Positions 1 through 7,706 of a stretch of DNA of 64,000 nucleotides are shown here, piece after piece. The notes beneath the pieces were generated by a model. The model was given only the letters and a program-made list of their open reading frames with translations, had not been told where the DNA came from and searched no databases. Position numbers and translations under genes: made by a program. The DNA comes from Pandoraea pneumonica (lineage in GTDB: Bacteria > Pseudomonadota > Gammaproteobacteria > Burkholderiales > Burkholderiaceae): the NCBI RefSeq assembly GCF_902459645.1, contig NZ_CABPSK010000003.1, positions 62,001-126,000 of the forward strand. The letters are read 5' to 3'. Numbering within the stretch: position 1 is the stretch's first letter; each line of letters begins with the position of its first letter.

Positions 1-525
1 GCGCAAGACGTCGCCGTCGAGTTCTTCACGCTGTCGAAGAGCTACAACATGGCGGGATGGCGCATCGGCTTCATGGTCGGCAACTCGGAGCTGGTCGCCG
101 CGCTTGCACGCATCAAGAGCTATCACGACTACGGCACGTTCACGCCCGTGCAAGTCGCTGCTATCGCTGCGCTGGAAGGCGACCAGACGTGTGTCGAAGA
201 GATTCGCGCGCAATATCAGCGCCGTCGCGACGTGCTCTATAAAGGCTTGATCGAAGCCGGTTGGGCCGTCGATCTGCCCAAGGCATCGATGTATATCTGG
301 GCGCGCATCCCCGAGCCGTATCGGGCGCTCGGTTCGCTGGAATTCGCGAAGAAGTTGCTCGCGCAAGCGAAGGTGTCGGTTTCGCCCGGCATCGGCTTCG
401 GCGAGTACGGCGACGAATACGTGCGCTTCGCGCTGATCGAAAACGAATCGCGAATTCGTCAGGCAGTGCGCGGCATCAAGCACATGTTCCGTGACGACGG
501 ACTCGTGACGCCGACCGTCGCGTAA
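1..525 (+). CDS. alaC: AlaC-type PLP aminotransferase, 3' part only
   Basis: This is the C-terminal part of a class I/II aminotransferase; the gene begins before the window and the reading frame is open from base 1. The fragment has the PLP-lysine motif [12 protein letters not shown], with the Schiff-base lysine encoded at 37-39, followed by RIGFMVGN. This signature is typical of the AlaC (YfdZ) branch, which makes alanine from pyruvate and glutamate. The C-terminal RFALIEN segment, containing the substrate-carboxylate arginine, is intact. An internal ATG at 49 is not the start because it would lose the catalytic lysine. A strong hairpin follows the stop. Family assignment is solid; the exact substrate is inferred. 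Confidence 0.85.
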   Translation, partial: AQDVAVEFFTLSKSYNMAGWRIGFMVGNSELVAALARIKSYHDYGTFTPVQVAAIAALEGDQTCVEEIRAQYQRRRDVLYKGLIEAGWAVDLPKASMYIWARIPEPYRALGSLEFAKKLLAQAKVSVSPGIGFGEYGDEYVRFALIENESRIRQAVRGIKHMFRDDGLVTPTVA

Positions 526-565
526 GCAACCACGTCAACGTGTCGTCGCGACACGTCGCAACACG

Positions 566-604
566 CCGGGGCTTCCGTTCAGACGGAAGCCCCGGTTTGC
601 TTTC
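566..604 (+). terminator. intrinsic terminator after alaC
   Basis: A perfect 13-bp stem (566-578 with 583-595) closes a 4-nt loop and is followed by TTT and a T-rich stretch. It lies 40 nt after the aminotransferase stop. It also lies 22 nt beyond the stop of the convergent AraC gene, so it may serve both strands. Confidence 0.8.
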
Positions 605-625
605 CAGCACCGCCGCCGACACCAC

Positions 626-1405
626 CTACGCGCGAACTTCCAAATACCGGCTCGGCACATCGCCCAGCACACGGCGAAATGCCGAAGTAAAGGCGCTTGG
701 GCTGCCATAGCCCAAATCGAGCGCGACGCGCGTCACCGACTGCCCTTCGCTCAGACGTGCAATCGCCGCCAACAAACACACTTGCTGTCGCCATTCGGCA
801 AAACTCACACCCGCCTCCTCGCGGAACCGACGCGTGAACGTCCGTCGACTCATCGACGCCGCAGCCGCCACAGCATCGAGATCCGTCGCAATCGACGGCG
901 CAGCGAAGATCGTTCTGCACACATCCGCCAGCCGCGCATCACTCGGCATCGGGGCATGCAACGACAAGCGCGGCATCGCGGCAATCTCTGCGATCAACAA
1001 GTCCATGAGCTTGCCGTCTCGCCCGTCGACGTCGTACATCGCAGGCAAATCTACAGCGTCATCCATCAATTGCCGAAGCAACGGCGACACGCCGTAGACG
1101 CAGCAATGCGAAGGCATCCCTGCCGCCTCGGCAGCGTCACTAGCGATGAACGTGTTGAGCATCGTCACGGCGCCGCTCATGGTCATCTCATGCTGCATGC
1201 CCGCAGGCACCCAACAAGCGCGTTGCGGCGGCACGAACCAACGCCCCTGCGGCGTCGCGACCGTAATCATGCCGCGCGAAGCGAACGCGAACTGGCCGCG
1301 TGCGTGCGCGTGTTCGGGATAGGTCGAGCCTGCCGCATAGTCGTTGGCTGTCACGACCACGGTACGTGGCAAGGCTTCGTAGGGATCGAGCGGGGTATTG
1401 CGCAT
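626..1405 (-). CDS. AraC-family transcriptional regulator with cupin sensor
   Basis: A 259-aa regulator with an N-terminal cupin-like ligand domain (histidines in PEHAHARGQFAF near residue 34) and a C-terminal double helix-turn-helix of AraC type. The second HTH reads RVALDLGYGSPSAFTSAFRR, which is canonical. I start it at the ATG complementary to 1403-1405 because the cupin domain begins right after it; the open frame extends 26 residues further upstream but looks non-coding. It is divergent from the alpha/beta hydrolase with a 98-bp gap, so control of that hydrolase is likely. AraC proteins of this size usually sense a small molecule and activate the adjacent gene; the ligand is unknown. 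Confidence 0.85.
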   Translation of the reverse strand: MRNTPLDPYEALPRTVVVTANDYAAGSTYPEHAHARGQFAFASRGMITVATPQGRWFVPPQRACWVPAGMQHEMTMSGAVTMLNTFIASDAAEAAGMPSHCCVYGVSPLLRQLMDDAVDLPAMYDVDGRDGKLMDLLIAEIAAMPRLSLHAPMPSDARLADVCRTIFAAPSIATDLDAVAAAASMSRRTFTRRFREEAGVSFAEWRQQVCLLAAIARLSEGQSVTRVALDLGYGSPSAFTSAFRRVLGDVPSRYLEVRA

Positions 1406-1503
1406 GGCCCGAATTCTACAGTGATTGACCCAGCATTGACGGCGGGCAACGGCATCGACACCTACGATTCCCGCTGTCGACACTATTCACACACGGAGTT
1501 GTG

Positions 1504-2295
1504 ATGCCCAATACCTTTCATCGCGTGGGGACTGGCCCCCACGTGGTTCTTGTCCTGCATGGCTGGTTCGGCGACGCGCACGCGTTCGACGCCATCGAAG
1601 CGTGGCTCTCCCGCGACGAGTTCACCTACGTCTTCATGGACTACCGCGGCTACGGCGGCATGCGTGAGGTCGCGGGCGCCTACACCATCGATGAGATTGC
1701 CGATGACGCGCTAGCACTCGCCGACGCCCTTGGTGCGCAGCAATTCAGCCTTATCGGGCACTCGATGGGAGCGATGGCGATCGAGAAGATCGCCGTCCTT
1801 GCGTCTGAACGCGTTCGCGCGTTGATACCCGTGACACCGGTGCCATGCGGCGGCGTGCCGTTCGACGCGCAGCGACGTGCGATGTTCGAAAATGCCGCGC
1901 ATGACATCGAATTGCGCCAGGCGATCATCGACCGCAGCACGGGCCACCGGCTGCCATCGCAATGGATCGAATGGAAAGCGGCTTACTCGGCATCGCGCTC
2001 GACGCCGGAAGCCTTCGCCGCCTACTTTGCCGCATGGGCCGACACCAACTTCAGCCACGAAATTACGGGCGTGCATCCGATGAAAGTGCTCGTCGGCGAA
2101 CATGACCCGACGTTCAACGCGACGCTCGTGCGTGAGACGTATCTGCAACGATATCCCCACGCCACGCTCGAGGTCATGCCGAACGCCGGTCACTATCCGA
2201 TGAACGAAACGCCGCTCGCCCTCGTCACCGCCATCGAATCGTTCCTGCGCATCACGACGCCGGCAACCACTCTTGCAGCGTCACTTCGATGGTGA
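1504..2295 (+). CDS. alpha/beta hydrolase
   Basis: A 263-aa cytosolic alpha/beta-hydrolase. The HGWFGDAHAFD segment supplies the oxyanion hole, GHSMGA the nucleophile serine elbow, GEHD the acid and GHYPMNE the histidine. Together they make a complete Ser-Asp-His triad. The ATG at 1504 is preferred over the GTG at 1501 because the GGAG at 1495-1498 is then 5 nt away. The substrate cannot be deduced; relatives are esterases, C-C hydrolases or lactonases. Its 3' end overlaps the 3' end of the opposite-strand PPC gene by 44 nt, an unusual tail-to-tail overlap of two coding regions. Confidence 0.85.
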   Translation: MPNTFHRVGTGPHVVLVLHGWFGDAHAFDAIEAWLSRDEFTYVFMDYRGYGGMREVAGAYTIDEIADDALALADALGAQQFSLIGHSMGAMAIEKIAVLASERVRALIPVTPVPCGGVPFDAQRRAMFENAAHDIELRQAIIDRSTGHRLPSQWIEWKAAYSASRSTPEAFAAYFAAWADTNFSHEITGVHPMKVLVGEHDPTFNATLVRETYLQRYPHATLEVMPNAGHYPMNETPLALVTAIESFLRITTPATTLAASLRW

Positions 2296-2668
2296 TGAAC
2301 GACAGGTTGCCACCGCGCACGAAGCGTCCGGCGAACATGCGTCCTTCGGTGTCGGCCACCATGCCGTGCAGCATCGGCAGCGCGTTGGCGGGGTCGGTGC
2401 GCACATCGACTTCGCCGAACACGTTGAGGATTTCCACGCCCGGACCCTGCACGAGTTGCTCGCGCCAGCCCTCGCCCGCGCGAAACGTGAGCCGTGCATC
2501 GATCAGACTGCCGACCGCCCCGCGCACGATCGCGCGCGAGATCGAATGCTCGGCGCACAACGCTTCGATGCTTTCGGTCAGATCCTGATTCGGTTTGAGA
2601 CGGGCCACCACCAACCGGCCCAGCGTGCCATTTTCAATGGCTACGGGAACATCGAGCGCTGCGCTCAT
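2252..2668 (-). CDS. PPC (DUF296) domain protein, degenerate metal site
   Basis: A 138-aa protein consisting of one PPC/DUF296 domain, a small trimer-forming fold found in plant AT-hook proteins and in many bacterial proteins of unclear role. The stretch SISRAIVRGAVGSLIDARL and the later LPMLHGMVADTEGRMFAG segment are diagnostic. The histidines that normally form the domain's metal site (HxH...GGH) are mostly lost: the second half reads AGRF rather than GGH. It is the last gene of the thiolase-ligase-PPC operon and its ATG overlaps the stop of the upstream PPC gene by 4 nt, so the two are probably translationally coupled. A heteromer with that protein is an inference. Confidence 0.8.
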   Translation of the reverse strand: MSAALDVPVAIENGTLGRLVVARLKPNQDLTESIEALCAEHSISRAIVRGAVGSLIDARLTFRAGEGWREQLVQGPGVEILNVFGEVDVRTDPANALPMLHGMVADTEGRMFAGRFVRGGNLSFITIEVTLQEWLPAS

Positions 2669-3201
2669 GAGAGATCTCCGGCAACGGGATGGAGCAGGTG
2701 AAAGCGCGTTTCCTCATCGTCTGCGGTCACATAGCCGCCGTGCTCGAACAAGCACAGGCGGATAACCACGGGCTCATCGCCAGCCCATGTGTGATCGAGA
2801 ATCAGATGGCCGCCATGCAACATGCCCGACGGGTCGGAAAACCCCGCATGGCAATGCAGCAATGTCGCCCCGTCCGCTGTACGGCCCACCGTGATGGCGC
2901 CGCCGATCAGGTCCACTTCCCGGGTTTCGTCGACCGGCGCCCCATACCCGAAGGGGCGCTCTGTATCTGCGGTGTTCTCGATCATGTGATACCGCAGACC
3001 TCGCGCGGTGCCCGCGCAAAAACGGCCGACGCCGCCGCCGTACGCATAGCGGGATAACGCCGCGCGTAACGACTCGCCAAGATTCGCACCAGACCGGATC
3101 GTCACGCGCAGTTCGTGCTGCCCGCTCAACACGCAGTCTTCCACACGGGGTAACGTGGGGGCGCCTGCATGCCGATAGATCCGTGAAAGCGCAGGTTTCA
3201 T
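2665..3201 (-). CDS. PPC (DUF296) domain protein, intact metal site
   Basis: A 178-aa protein with a PPC/DUF296-like domain in its C-terminal two thirds. It keeps the histidine pattern LLHCHAGFSDPSG followed by MLHGGHLI, the usual metal-binding signature of bacterial PPC proteins. The N-terminal third (TLPRVEDCVLSGQHEL onwards) looks like a separate strand-rich extension. The start at 3201 gives an ATGA overlap with the acyl-CoA ligase stop, and the stop overlaps the next gene's ATG in the same way, so three genes are chained. Annotation as a DNA-binding protein would be by homology only; being encoded between catabolic enzymes, it could be an enzyme or a small-molecule-binding subunit. Confidence 0.75.
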   Translation of the reverse strand: MKPALSRIYRHAGAPTLPRVEDCVLSGQHELRVTIRSGANLGESLRAALSRYAYGGGVGRFCAGTARGLRYHMIENTADTERPFGYGAPVDETREVDLIGGAITVGRTADGATLLHCHAGFSDPSGMLHGGHLILDHTWAGDEPVVIRLCLFEHGGYVTADDEETRFHLLHPVAGDLS

Positions 3202-4775
3202 AGTCGATAGTCTCCTTGCTCTTCGAGCATCGTCTTGATTTGCTTCTTCACGATCTTGCCGTAGCCCGACTTGGGCATGGCATTCCAGAACACAAAGCGG
3301 CGCGGCCACTTGTAGCGGGCAATGCGCGCTTCGAGATGTCCCAGCAACTCGTCGGCTTGCGCGGCCATGCCCTCACGGGCCACCACCACCGCCAGCCCAC
3401 TCTCGCCCCACTTGGGGTCGGGCACGCCGAGCACTGCGCACTCCGACACTGCCGGGTGCGTGAGCAACGCTTCTTCGATCTCGCGCGGATACACGTTCGA
3501 GCCGCCCGAGATGTACATGTCCGACGCGCGCCCCGTGATGTACAGGAACCCCTGTTCATCGACATGGCCCAGATCGCCGGTGTGGAACCAGTCGTCCTTG
3601 AACGCCTTGGCGTTCGCGTCCGGGTTGTTGTGATAGCCCATGAACACGGCCGGCCCACGCACGCAAATCTCGCCTGAGCCGAACGGCGGCTGACGCACAC
3701 CATGTTCGTCGAGAATCGCCACTTCCATCCCCGTGCGCGGCAATCCGCAGGTGCCCACTCGCGCATCGGGCGCATCGTCGTCATCGCCATGCAGCCACGG
3801 CGGCAGCACGGTGATATTGCCCGTCACTTCACCAAGACCGTAGTACTGCACCAGCACGCGGCCCAGCTTTTGCAACGCGTATTTCTGATCGGCGCGATAC
3901 ATCGGCGCGCCCGCATAAATCACGAAACGCAACGAGCTGTGATCGTATTCGTCGACGGACGGGTCTTCGACCAGCATCTTCACAATGGTCGGCACGGTGA
4001 ACATGTTGTCCACCCGATGACGCTCGACGGCCTGCCACACCTGCGCCGCATCCATCTTCTCGCCCGGCAGCAGCACACTCGCGGCCCCACGCGCCGTGTT
4101 GACGATGGCGTGAATGCCCGCGCCGTGCGAGAGCGGTGCGACCACCATCGAACGGCTGCGATAGGTGATGCCCGGCATCAGGTCGGCCAGATGGTTGGTG
4201 ACGACGAACGCCATTTGCCCGTGCGAGAGCACACCCGCTTTCGGATGCCCCGTCGTGCCCGAGGTGTAGAAGAACCACAGCGGGTCTTCGTACTCCACCT
4301 CTTCCTCGAACTCGGGCGCGCCCATGTGCTCGGCGACCAGCGTCTCGTAATGCAGTTCGCCCGCGCGAGGGGTGCCCAGCGCGATCACGTGGCGCAATGC
4401 GGGGGACGCCGCCTTCACCGCGTCGACATGCCCCTCGAAACCCGCGTCGTAAATCATCGTGCATGCCCCGCTCGACTGACCGAGATAGGCCGCTTCGGGC
4501 GCAGTAATGCGGAAATTGGTCGGCACCCAGATCGCGCCGAGCTTGAACGCGACCCACGCGCTCTCGAAGATCGGCAGATTGTTGCGCGAGTGCACCAGCA
4601 GCTTGTCGCCCTTGCCCACACCGAGCTTGCGCAACGCATCGACGGCGGCATTCACACGGGCGTCGATTTCGCCCCACGTCGCGACTTTGTCGCCGATGAT
4701 GACACCCGCCTCATTCGGATGACGCCGGGCAACGTCGGCCAACAAGCGGCCGAGATTCATGACCTTCTTGAGCAT
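3198..4775 (-). CDS. AMP-forming acyl-CoA synthetase (class I adenylate-forming)
   Basis: A 525-aa ligase of the ANL superfamily that activates a carboxylic acid to its CoA thioester through an acyl-adenylate. Visible motifs are the P-loop FYTSGTTGHPKAGV (about residue 168), YYGLGEVTG (A5), WFHTGDLGHVDEQG (A7), ITGRASDMYISGGSNVYP (A8 hinge) and the catalytic lysine segment PKSGYGKIVKKQ near the C terminus. Length and motifs are complete. GAGGAG lies about 8 nt before the ATG. It follows the thiolase gene by 88 bp and overlaps the next gene by 4 nt. The acid substrate is unknown; medium-chain, branched or aromatic acids are all possible. Confidence 0.88.
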   Translation of the reverse strand: MLKKVMNLGRLLADVARRHPNEAGVIIGDKVATWGEIDARVNAAVDALRKLGVGKGDKLLVHSRNNLPIFESAWVAFKLGAIWVPTNFRITAPEAAYLGQSSGACTMIYDAGFEGHVDAVKAASPALRHVIALGTPRAGELHYETLVAEHMGAPEFEEEVEYEDPLWFFYTSGTTGHPKAGVLSHGQMAFVVTNHLADLMPGITYRSRSMVVAPLSHGAGIHAIVNTARGAASVLLPGEKMDAAQVWQAVERHRVDNMFTVPTIVKMLVEDPSVDEYDHSSLRFVIYAGAPMYRADQKYALQKLGRVLVQYYGLGEVTGNITVLPPWLHGDDDDAPDARVGTCGLPRTGMEVAILDEHGVRQPPFGSGEICVRGPAVFMGYHNNPDANAKAFKDDWFHTGDLGHVDEQGFLYITGRASDMYISGGSNVYPREIEEALLTHPAVSECAVLGVPDPKWGESGLAVVVAREGMAAQADELLGHLEARIARYKWPRRFVFWNAMPKSGYGKIVKKQIKTMLEEQGDYRL

Positions 4776-4863
4776 CTTGCTCGTCTCCTCTGCTTTGCTC
4801 TTTGTCTGCTTTGCACGGCCTTGCTCTGCGCATCGAACACGGCCGCCGGGCCATTCATGCCAA

Positions 4864-6030
4864 TCAACGGGCTTCGAGAATGCTCACGTAGTTGGCCACC
4901 GCCGCACCGCCCATGTTGAACACCCCCGCGAGCTTCGCGTTCGGAATCTGCATCTCGCCCGCCGTGCCCGTGAGCTGCATCGCGGCCATGACGTGCATCG
5001 ACACGCCCGTGGCGCCGACCGGATGCCCCTTGGCCTTCAGACCGCCCGACGGATTGACCGGCAGCAGGCCGTCTTTTTCCGTCAGCCCCTCGGCCACAAC
5101 GCTGGCTCCCTGGCCCGGCTTGGCAAGCCCCATGGCTTCGTATTCGATGAGCTCGGCAATGGTGAAGCAGTCGTGCGTCTCGACCAGCGACAAATCCTTG
5201 AGCGACAGCCCCGCAACGCCTAACGCCTGACGCCATGCGTGCTGACCGCCTTCGAAGGCAAGCGCGTCGCGGCGCGAGAGCGGCAGGTAGTCGTTGACTT
5301 GCACGGCGGCGCGAAAGCCCACGGCCTTCGGCATCGTGCGAGCGACATCGGCTTTCGAGATCACGAGCGCCGCAGCGCCGTCGGAGACCATCGAGCAATC
5401 GGTGCGCTTGAGCGGACCCGCGACGAACGGATTCTTCTCGGAGACGTTGCGGCAGAAGTCGTAACCGAAGTCGCGGCGCATGTGGGCGTACGGGTTGACC
5501 GTGCCGTTGCGATGGTTCTTCGCGGCAATGCGTGCGAGCGCGTCGGATTGATCGCCGTAGCGATCGAAGTACTGCTGCGCAATGGTGCCGAAAACGCCAG
5601 CGAAGCCGCCCGGAATGCCCGCTTCCTCACGCGCATACGAACACTTGAGCAACACTTCGCCGACTTGCGGGTTAGCGAGCTCGGTCATCTTCTCGAAACC
5701 GATCACGAGGACGTGCGTAGCCTTGCCCGCTTCGATCGATTGCAGACCGCCATGCACGGCAGCCGAGCCGGTGGCGCACGCGTTCTCGTAGCGCGTTGCC
5801 GGTTTGAAGCGAAGGCCGGGAATGTTGTTGAAGACAAGCGACGACGGGAAGTCCTGATACAGGAAGCCGCCATTGAAGGTGCCGACGTGAATCGAGTCGA
5901 TCTGCTCGGGGGCGAGGCCCGCATCGTCGAGCGCGGCTTGCGCCACTTGGGCCAGCAGAACTTCGGCGTCGACGTTATCGAGTTTGCCGAACTGGGAGTG
6001 AGCCCAGCCCGTAAGGCATGCAGCAACCAT
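4864..6030 (-). CDS. thiolase-family acyl-CoA acetyltransferase (SCP2-like)
   Basis: A 388-aa thiolase of the SCP-2/archaeal-like branch. The nucleophilic cysteine is in ENACATGSAA (about residue 88), the histidines are in VETHDCFTIAE and NPSGGLKAKGHPVGATG, and the C terminus is GVFNMGGAAVANYV. The second thiolase cysteine is absent, as is common in this branch. I start it at 6030 (MVAACLTGWAHS), where CGGAGA precedes the ATG; the open frame upstream of this is not thiolase-like. It is first in the leftward operon and a -24/-12 promoter lies 42 bp upstream. The likely role is cleavage of a beta-ketoacyl-CoA made via the adjacent ligase. Confidence 0.85.
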   Translation of the reverse strand: MVAACLTGWAHSQFGKLDNVDAEVLLAQVAQAALDDAGLAPEQIDSIHVGTFNGGFLYQDFPSSLVFNNIPGLRFKPATRYENACATGSAAVHGGLQSIEAGKATHVLVIGFEKMTELANPQVGEVLLKCSYAREEAGIPGGFAGVFGTIAQQYFDRYGDQSDALARIAAKNHRNGTVNPYAHMRRDFGYDFCRNVSEKNPFVAGPLKRTDCSMVSDGAAALVISKADVARTMPKAVGFRAAVQVNDYLPLSRRDALAFEGGQHAWRQALGVAGLSLKDLSLVETHDCFTIAELIEYEAMGLAKPGQGASVVAEGLTEKDGLLPVNPSGGLKAKGHPVGATGVSMHVMAAMQLTGTAGEMQIPNAKLAGVFNMGGAAVANYVSILEAR

Positions 6031-6070
6031 GAAGTATCTCCGGAAAATTGGGGTGATCCAGACTCCGGTG

Positions 6071-6087
6071 AGCAATTTCGATGCCAG
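6071..6087 (-). promoter_or_regulatory. sigma-54 (-24/-12) promoter for the thiolase operon
   Basis: Read on the minus strand the site is CTGGCATCGAAATTGCT, with GG and GC separated by exactly 10 nt as RpoN requires; the consensus is TGGCACG-N4-TTGCW. Transcription would start near 6060, giving a 5' leader of about 30 nt before the thiolase ATG at 6030. Confidence 0.65.
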
Positions 6088-6301
6088 TGTTGCGCGGCTC
6101 ATGAACGCCATGACATCGAACGCCGATTGCGCAACGGGACACAGGGCGATTCAACCCGTCGTCCGAACACACGCTTGTGGCGTGCGCGCAATTGACGTAA
6201 GCGTAAAGCCGGATTCCTAACGGCATCAAGTGAATTCGAATGCCCGGCGCATGAAGCGAATTTGCTGTGATGCAGCAACGCCGCCCGGGTCGAATCGAGG
6301 G

Positions 6302-6390
6302 TGTCTCACGTGCGACAGGTGTCGCATCCACTGTCGCACTCGCGCGAGACACGTGTCGCAACGGGCACCCCGGATGCGACAGGTGTCGCA
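6302..6390. promoter_or_regulatory. activator-binding array: three TGCGACA-N2-TGTCGCA palindromes
   Basis: There are two perfect palindromes, TGCGACA-GG-TGTCGCA, at 6311-6326 and 6375-6390. Between them lies an imperfect copy, CGAGACA-CG-TGTCGCA, at 6345-6360. Extra half sites occur at 6302-6308 (TGTCTCA) and 6332-6338 (TGTCGCA). The centres are 34 and 30 bp apart, about three helical turns each, so the sites lie on roughly one face of the helix. The placement between divergent sigma-54 promoters suggests an upstream activating sequence for an RpoN-dependent activator, perhaps the one encoded at 11584-12915. Confidence 0.7.
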
Positions 6391-6547
6391 TGTCTGCGCG
6401 CCGCCAAGTTGATCCCCATGTTGATCACCCTGCACGCCCGTCATGCCTTCGCCCCCGCCTGTTCCGCCAGACAAAAGCCGCTGCGCCGTACGCCCACGCT
6501 CGCTTGGATGCTTAACAACGTAAGGGTTTTCCCGTCAGGGCGTCGAA

Positions 6548-6564
6548 CTGGCATTCGATTTGCG
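6548..6564 (+). promoter_or_regulatory. sigma-54 promoter candidate 1 for the TRAP operon
   Basis: CTGGCATTCGATTTGCG has GG-N10-GC spacing and near-consensus -24 and -12 elements. Transcription would start near 6576, about 110 nt before the dctP-like ATG. Confidence 0.5.
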
Positions 6565-6601
6565 TAAGATAGCCAAGCCACTTGCGAGCCCGCTTTCCGA
6601 G

Positions 6602-6618
6602 TTGGCAGGAACGTTGCA
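6602..6618 (+). promoter_or_regulatory. sigma-54 promoter candidate 2 for the TRAP operon
   Basis: TTGGCAGGAACGTTGCA has GG-N10-GC spacing and matches the consensus TTGGCACG-N4-TTGCA better than the site 54 bp upstream. Transcription would start near 6630, leaving a leader of about 57 nt that includes the AAGGAG ribosome-binding site at 6672-6677. Confidence 0.6.
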
Positions 6619-6686
6619 GGGCAACACGCCCGCACCTTCCCGCTTCAGACGCAGTCACCAAACCTATAAACAAGGAGACATGCAGT

Positions 6687-7706
6687 ATGAGCACCATGGA
6701 TCGTCGCCACTTCATCAAAGTTGTGGCCGCCACATCGGCAGCCGCCGCCACGGGGTTGTATCAAGCGCAGGCACACGCCGCCGAAATCACGCTGAAATTC
6801 GCCAACAACTTGCCGATCAGCCATCCGATGAACATTCGCGCCAAGGAGATGGCGCAGAAGATCGCGGATCAATCGAAGGGCCGCATCGACTTCCAGATTT
6901 ACCCGAACAACCAACTCGGCACCGACAGCGACATGCTGAGTCAGATTCGCTCGGGAGCCATCGACTTCTTCACGCTCTCGCCGCTGATTCTCGGCACGCT
7001 GGTGCCCTCGGCGCAGATCTCGGGTGTGGGCTTCGCATTCAAGGACTACGGCCAAGTGTGGGCCGCCATGGACGGCGATCTCGGCGCGCACGTGCGCGGT
7101 CAGATCGCGAAGACCACGGTGTTCGCGTTCGACAAGATTTGGGAGAACGGGTATCGCCAGATCACCACGAGCAATCGCCCGATCAACTCGCCCGCCGATC
7201 TCAAGGGCCTGAAGATTCGCGTGCCGACGAGCCCGCTGTGGACGTCGATGTTCCGTGCCTTCGATTCGTCGCCGACGTCGATCAACTTCTCGGAAGTCTA
7301 TTCGGCGCTGCAAACGAAGATCGTCGAAGCGCAGGAAAACCCGCTCGCGCTGCTCACCACGGCCAAGCTGTACGAAGTGCAGAAGTACGTCTCGATGACG
7401 AACCACATGTGGGACGGCTTCTGGTTCCTCGCCAACAAACAGAAGTGGGACAAGATTCCGAAGGATTTGCAGGACATCATCACCGCCAACGTGAATGCCG
7501 CGGCACTCGTGCAGCGCGACGACGTGAAGAAGCTCAACGACGGCGTGATGGTCGAACTCAAGCAGAAGGGTCTCGTGTTCAACGCACCGAACAACGAACA
7601 GTTCCGCGACAAGCTGCGCTCGGCAGGCTTCTATACCGAATGGCATAAGAAGTTCGGCGACGAGGCGTGGGCGATGTTGGAAAAGTACACCGGGAAGCTT
7701 GCGTAA
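6687..7706 (+). CDS. TRAP transporter substrate-binding protein (DctP family), Tat-exported
   Basis: A 339-aa periplasmic binding protein of a TRAP carboxylate transporter. The N terminus MDRRHFIKVVAATSAAAATG carries a twin-arginine motif, then a hydrophobic segment and an AHA-AE cleavage site near residue 31. The mature protein has the DctP hallmarks FANNLPISHPMN, LGTDSDMLSQIRSGAIDF and LKGLKIRVPTSPLW; in the last, the conserved arginine normally binds the substrate carboxylate. ATG 6687 has AAGGAG 9 nt upstream. Its stop abuts the permease start. The likely substrate is the acid handled by the neighbouring CoA ligase, which is an inference from shared control DNA. Confidence 0.9.
   Translation: MSTMDRRHFIKVVAATSAAAATGLYQAQAHAAEITLKFANNLPISHPMNIRAKEMAQKIADQSKGRIDFQIYPNNQLGTDSDMLSQIRSGAIDFFTLSPLILGTLVPSAQISGVGFAFKDYGQVWAAMDGDLGAHVRGQIAKTTVFAFDKIWENGYRQITTSNRPINSPADLKGLKIRVPTSPLWTSMFRAFDSSPTSINFSEVYSALQTKIVEAQENPLALLTTAKLYEVQKYVSMTNHMWDGFWFLANKQKWDKIPKDLQDIITANVNAAALVQRDDVKKLNDGVMVELKQKGLVFNAPNNEQFRDKLRSAGFYTEWHKKFGDEAWAMLEKYTGKLA

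Larger units (their letters stand above)
6031..6686. other. divergent control region between thiolase and TRAP operons
   Basis: 656 bp without a convincing gene. It contains a leftward sigma-54 promoter at 6071-6087, a cluster of TGCGACA/TGTCGCA palindromes at 6302-6390 and two rightward sigma-54 promoters at 6548-6564 and 6602-6618. The distances from the palindromes to the promoters (about 160-250 bp) suit DNA-looping enhancers. The short open frames here have no ribosome-binding site or family resemblance. Confidence 0.75.
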
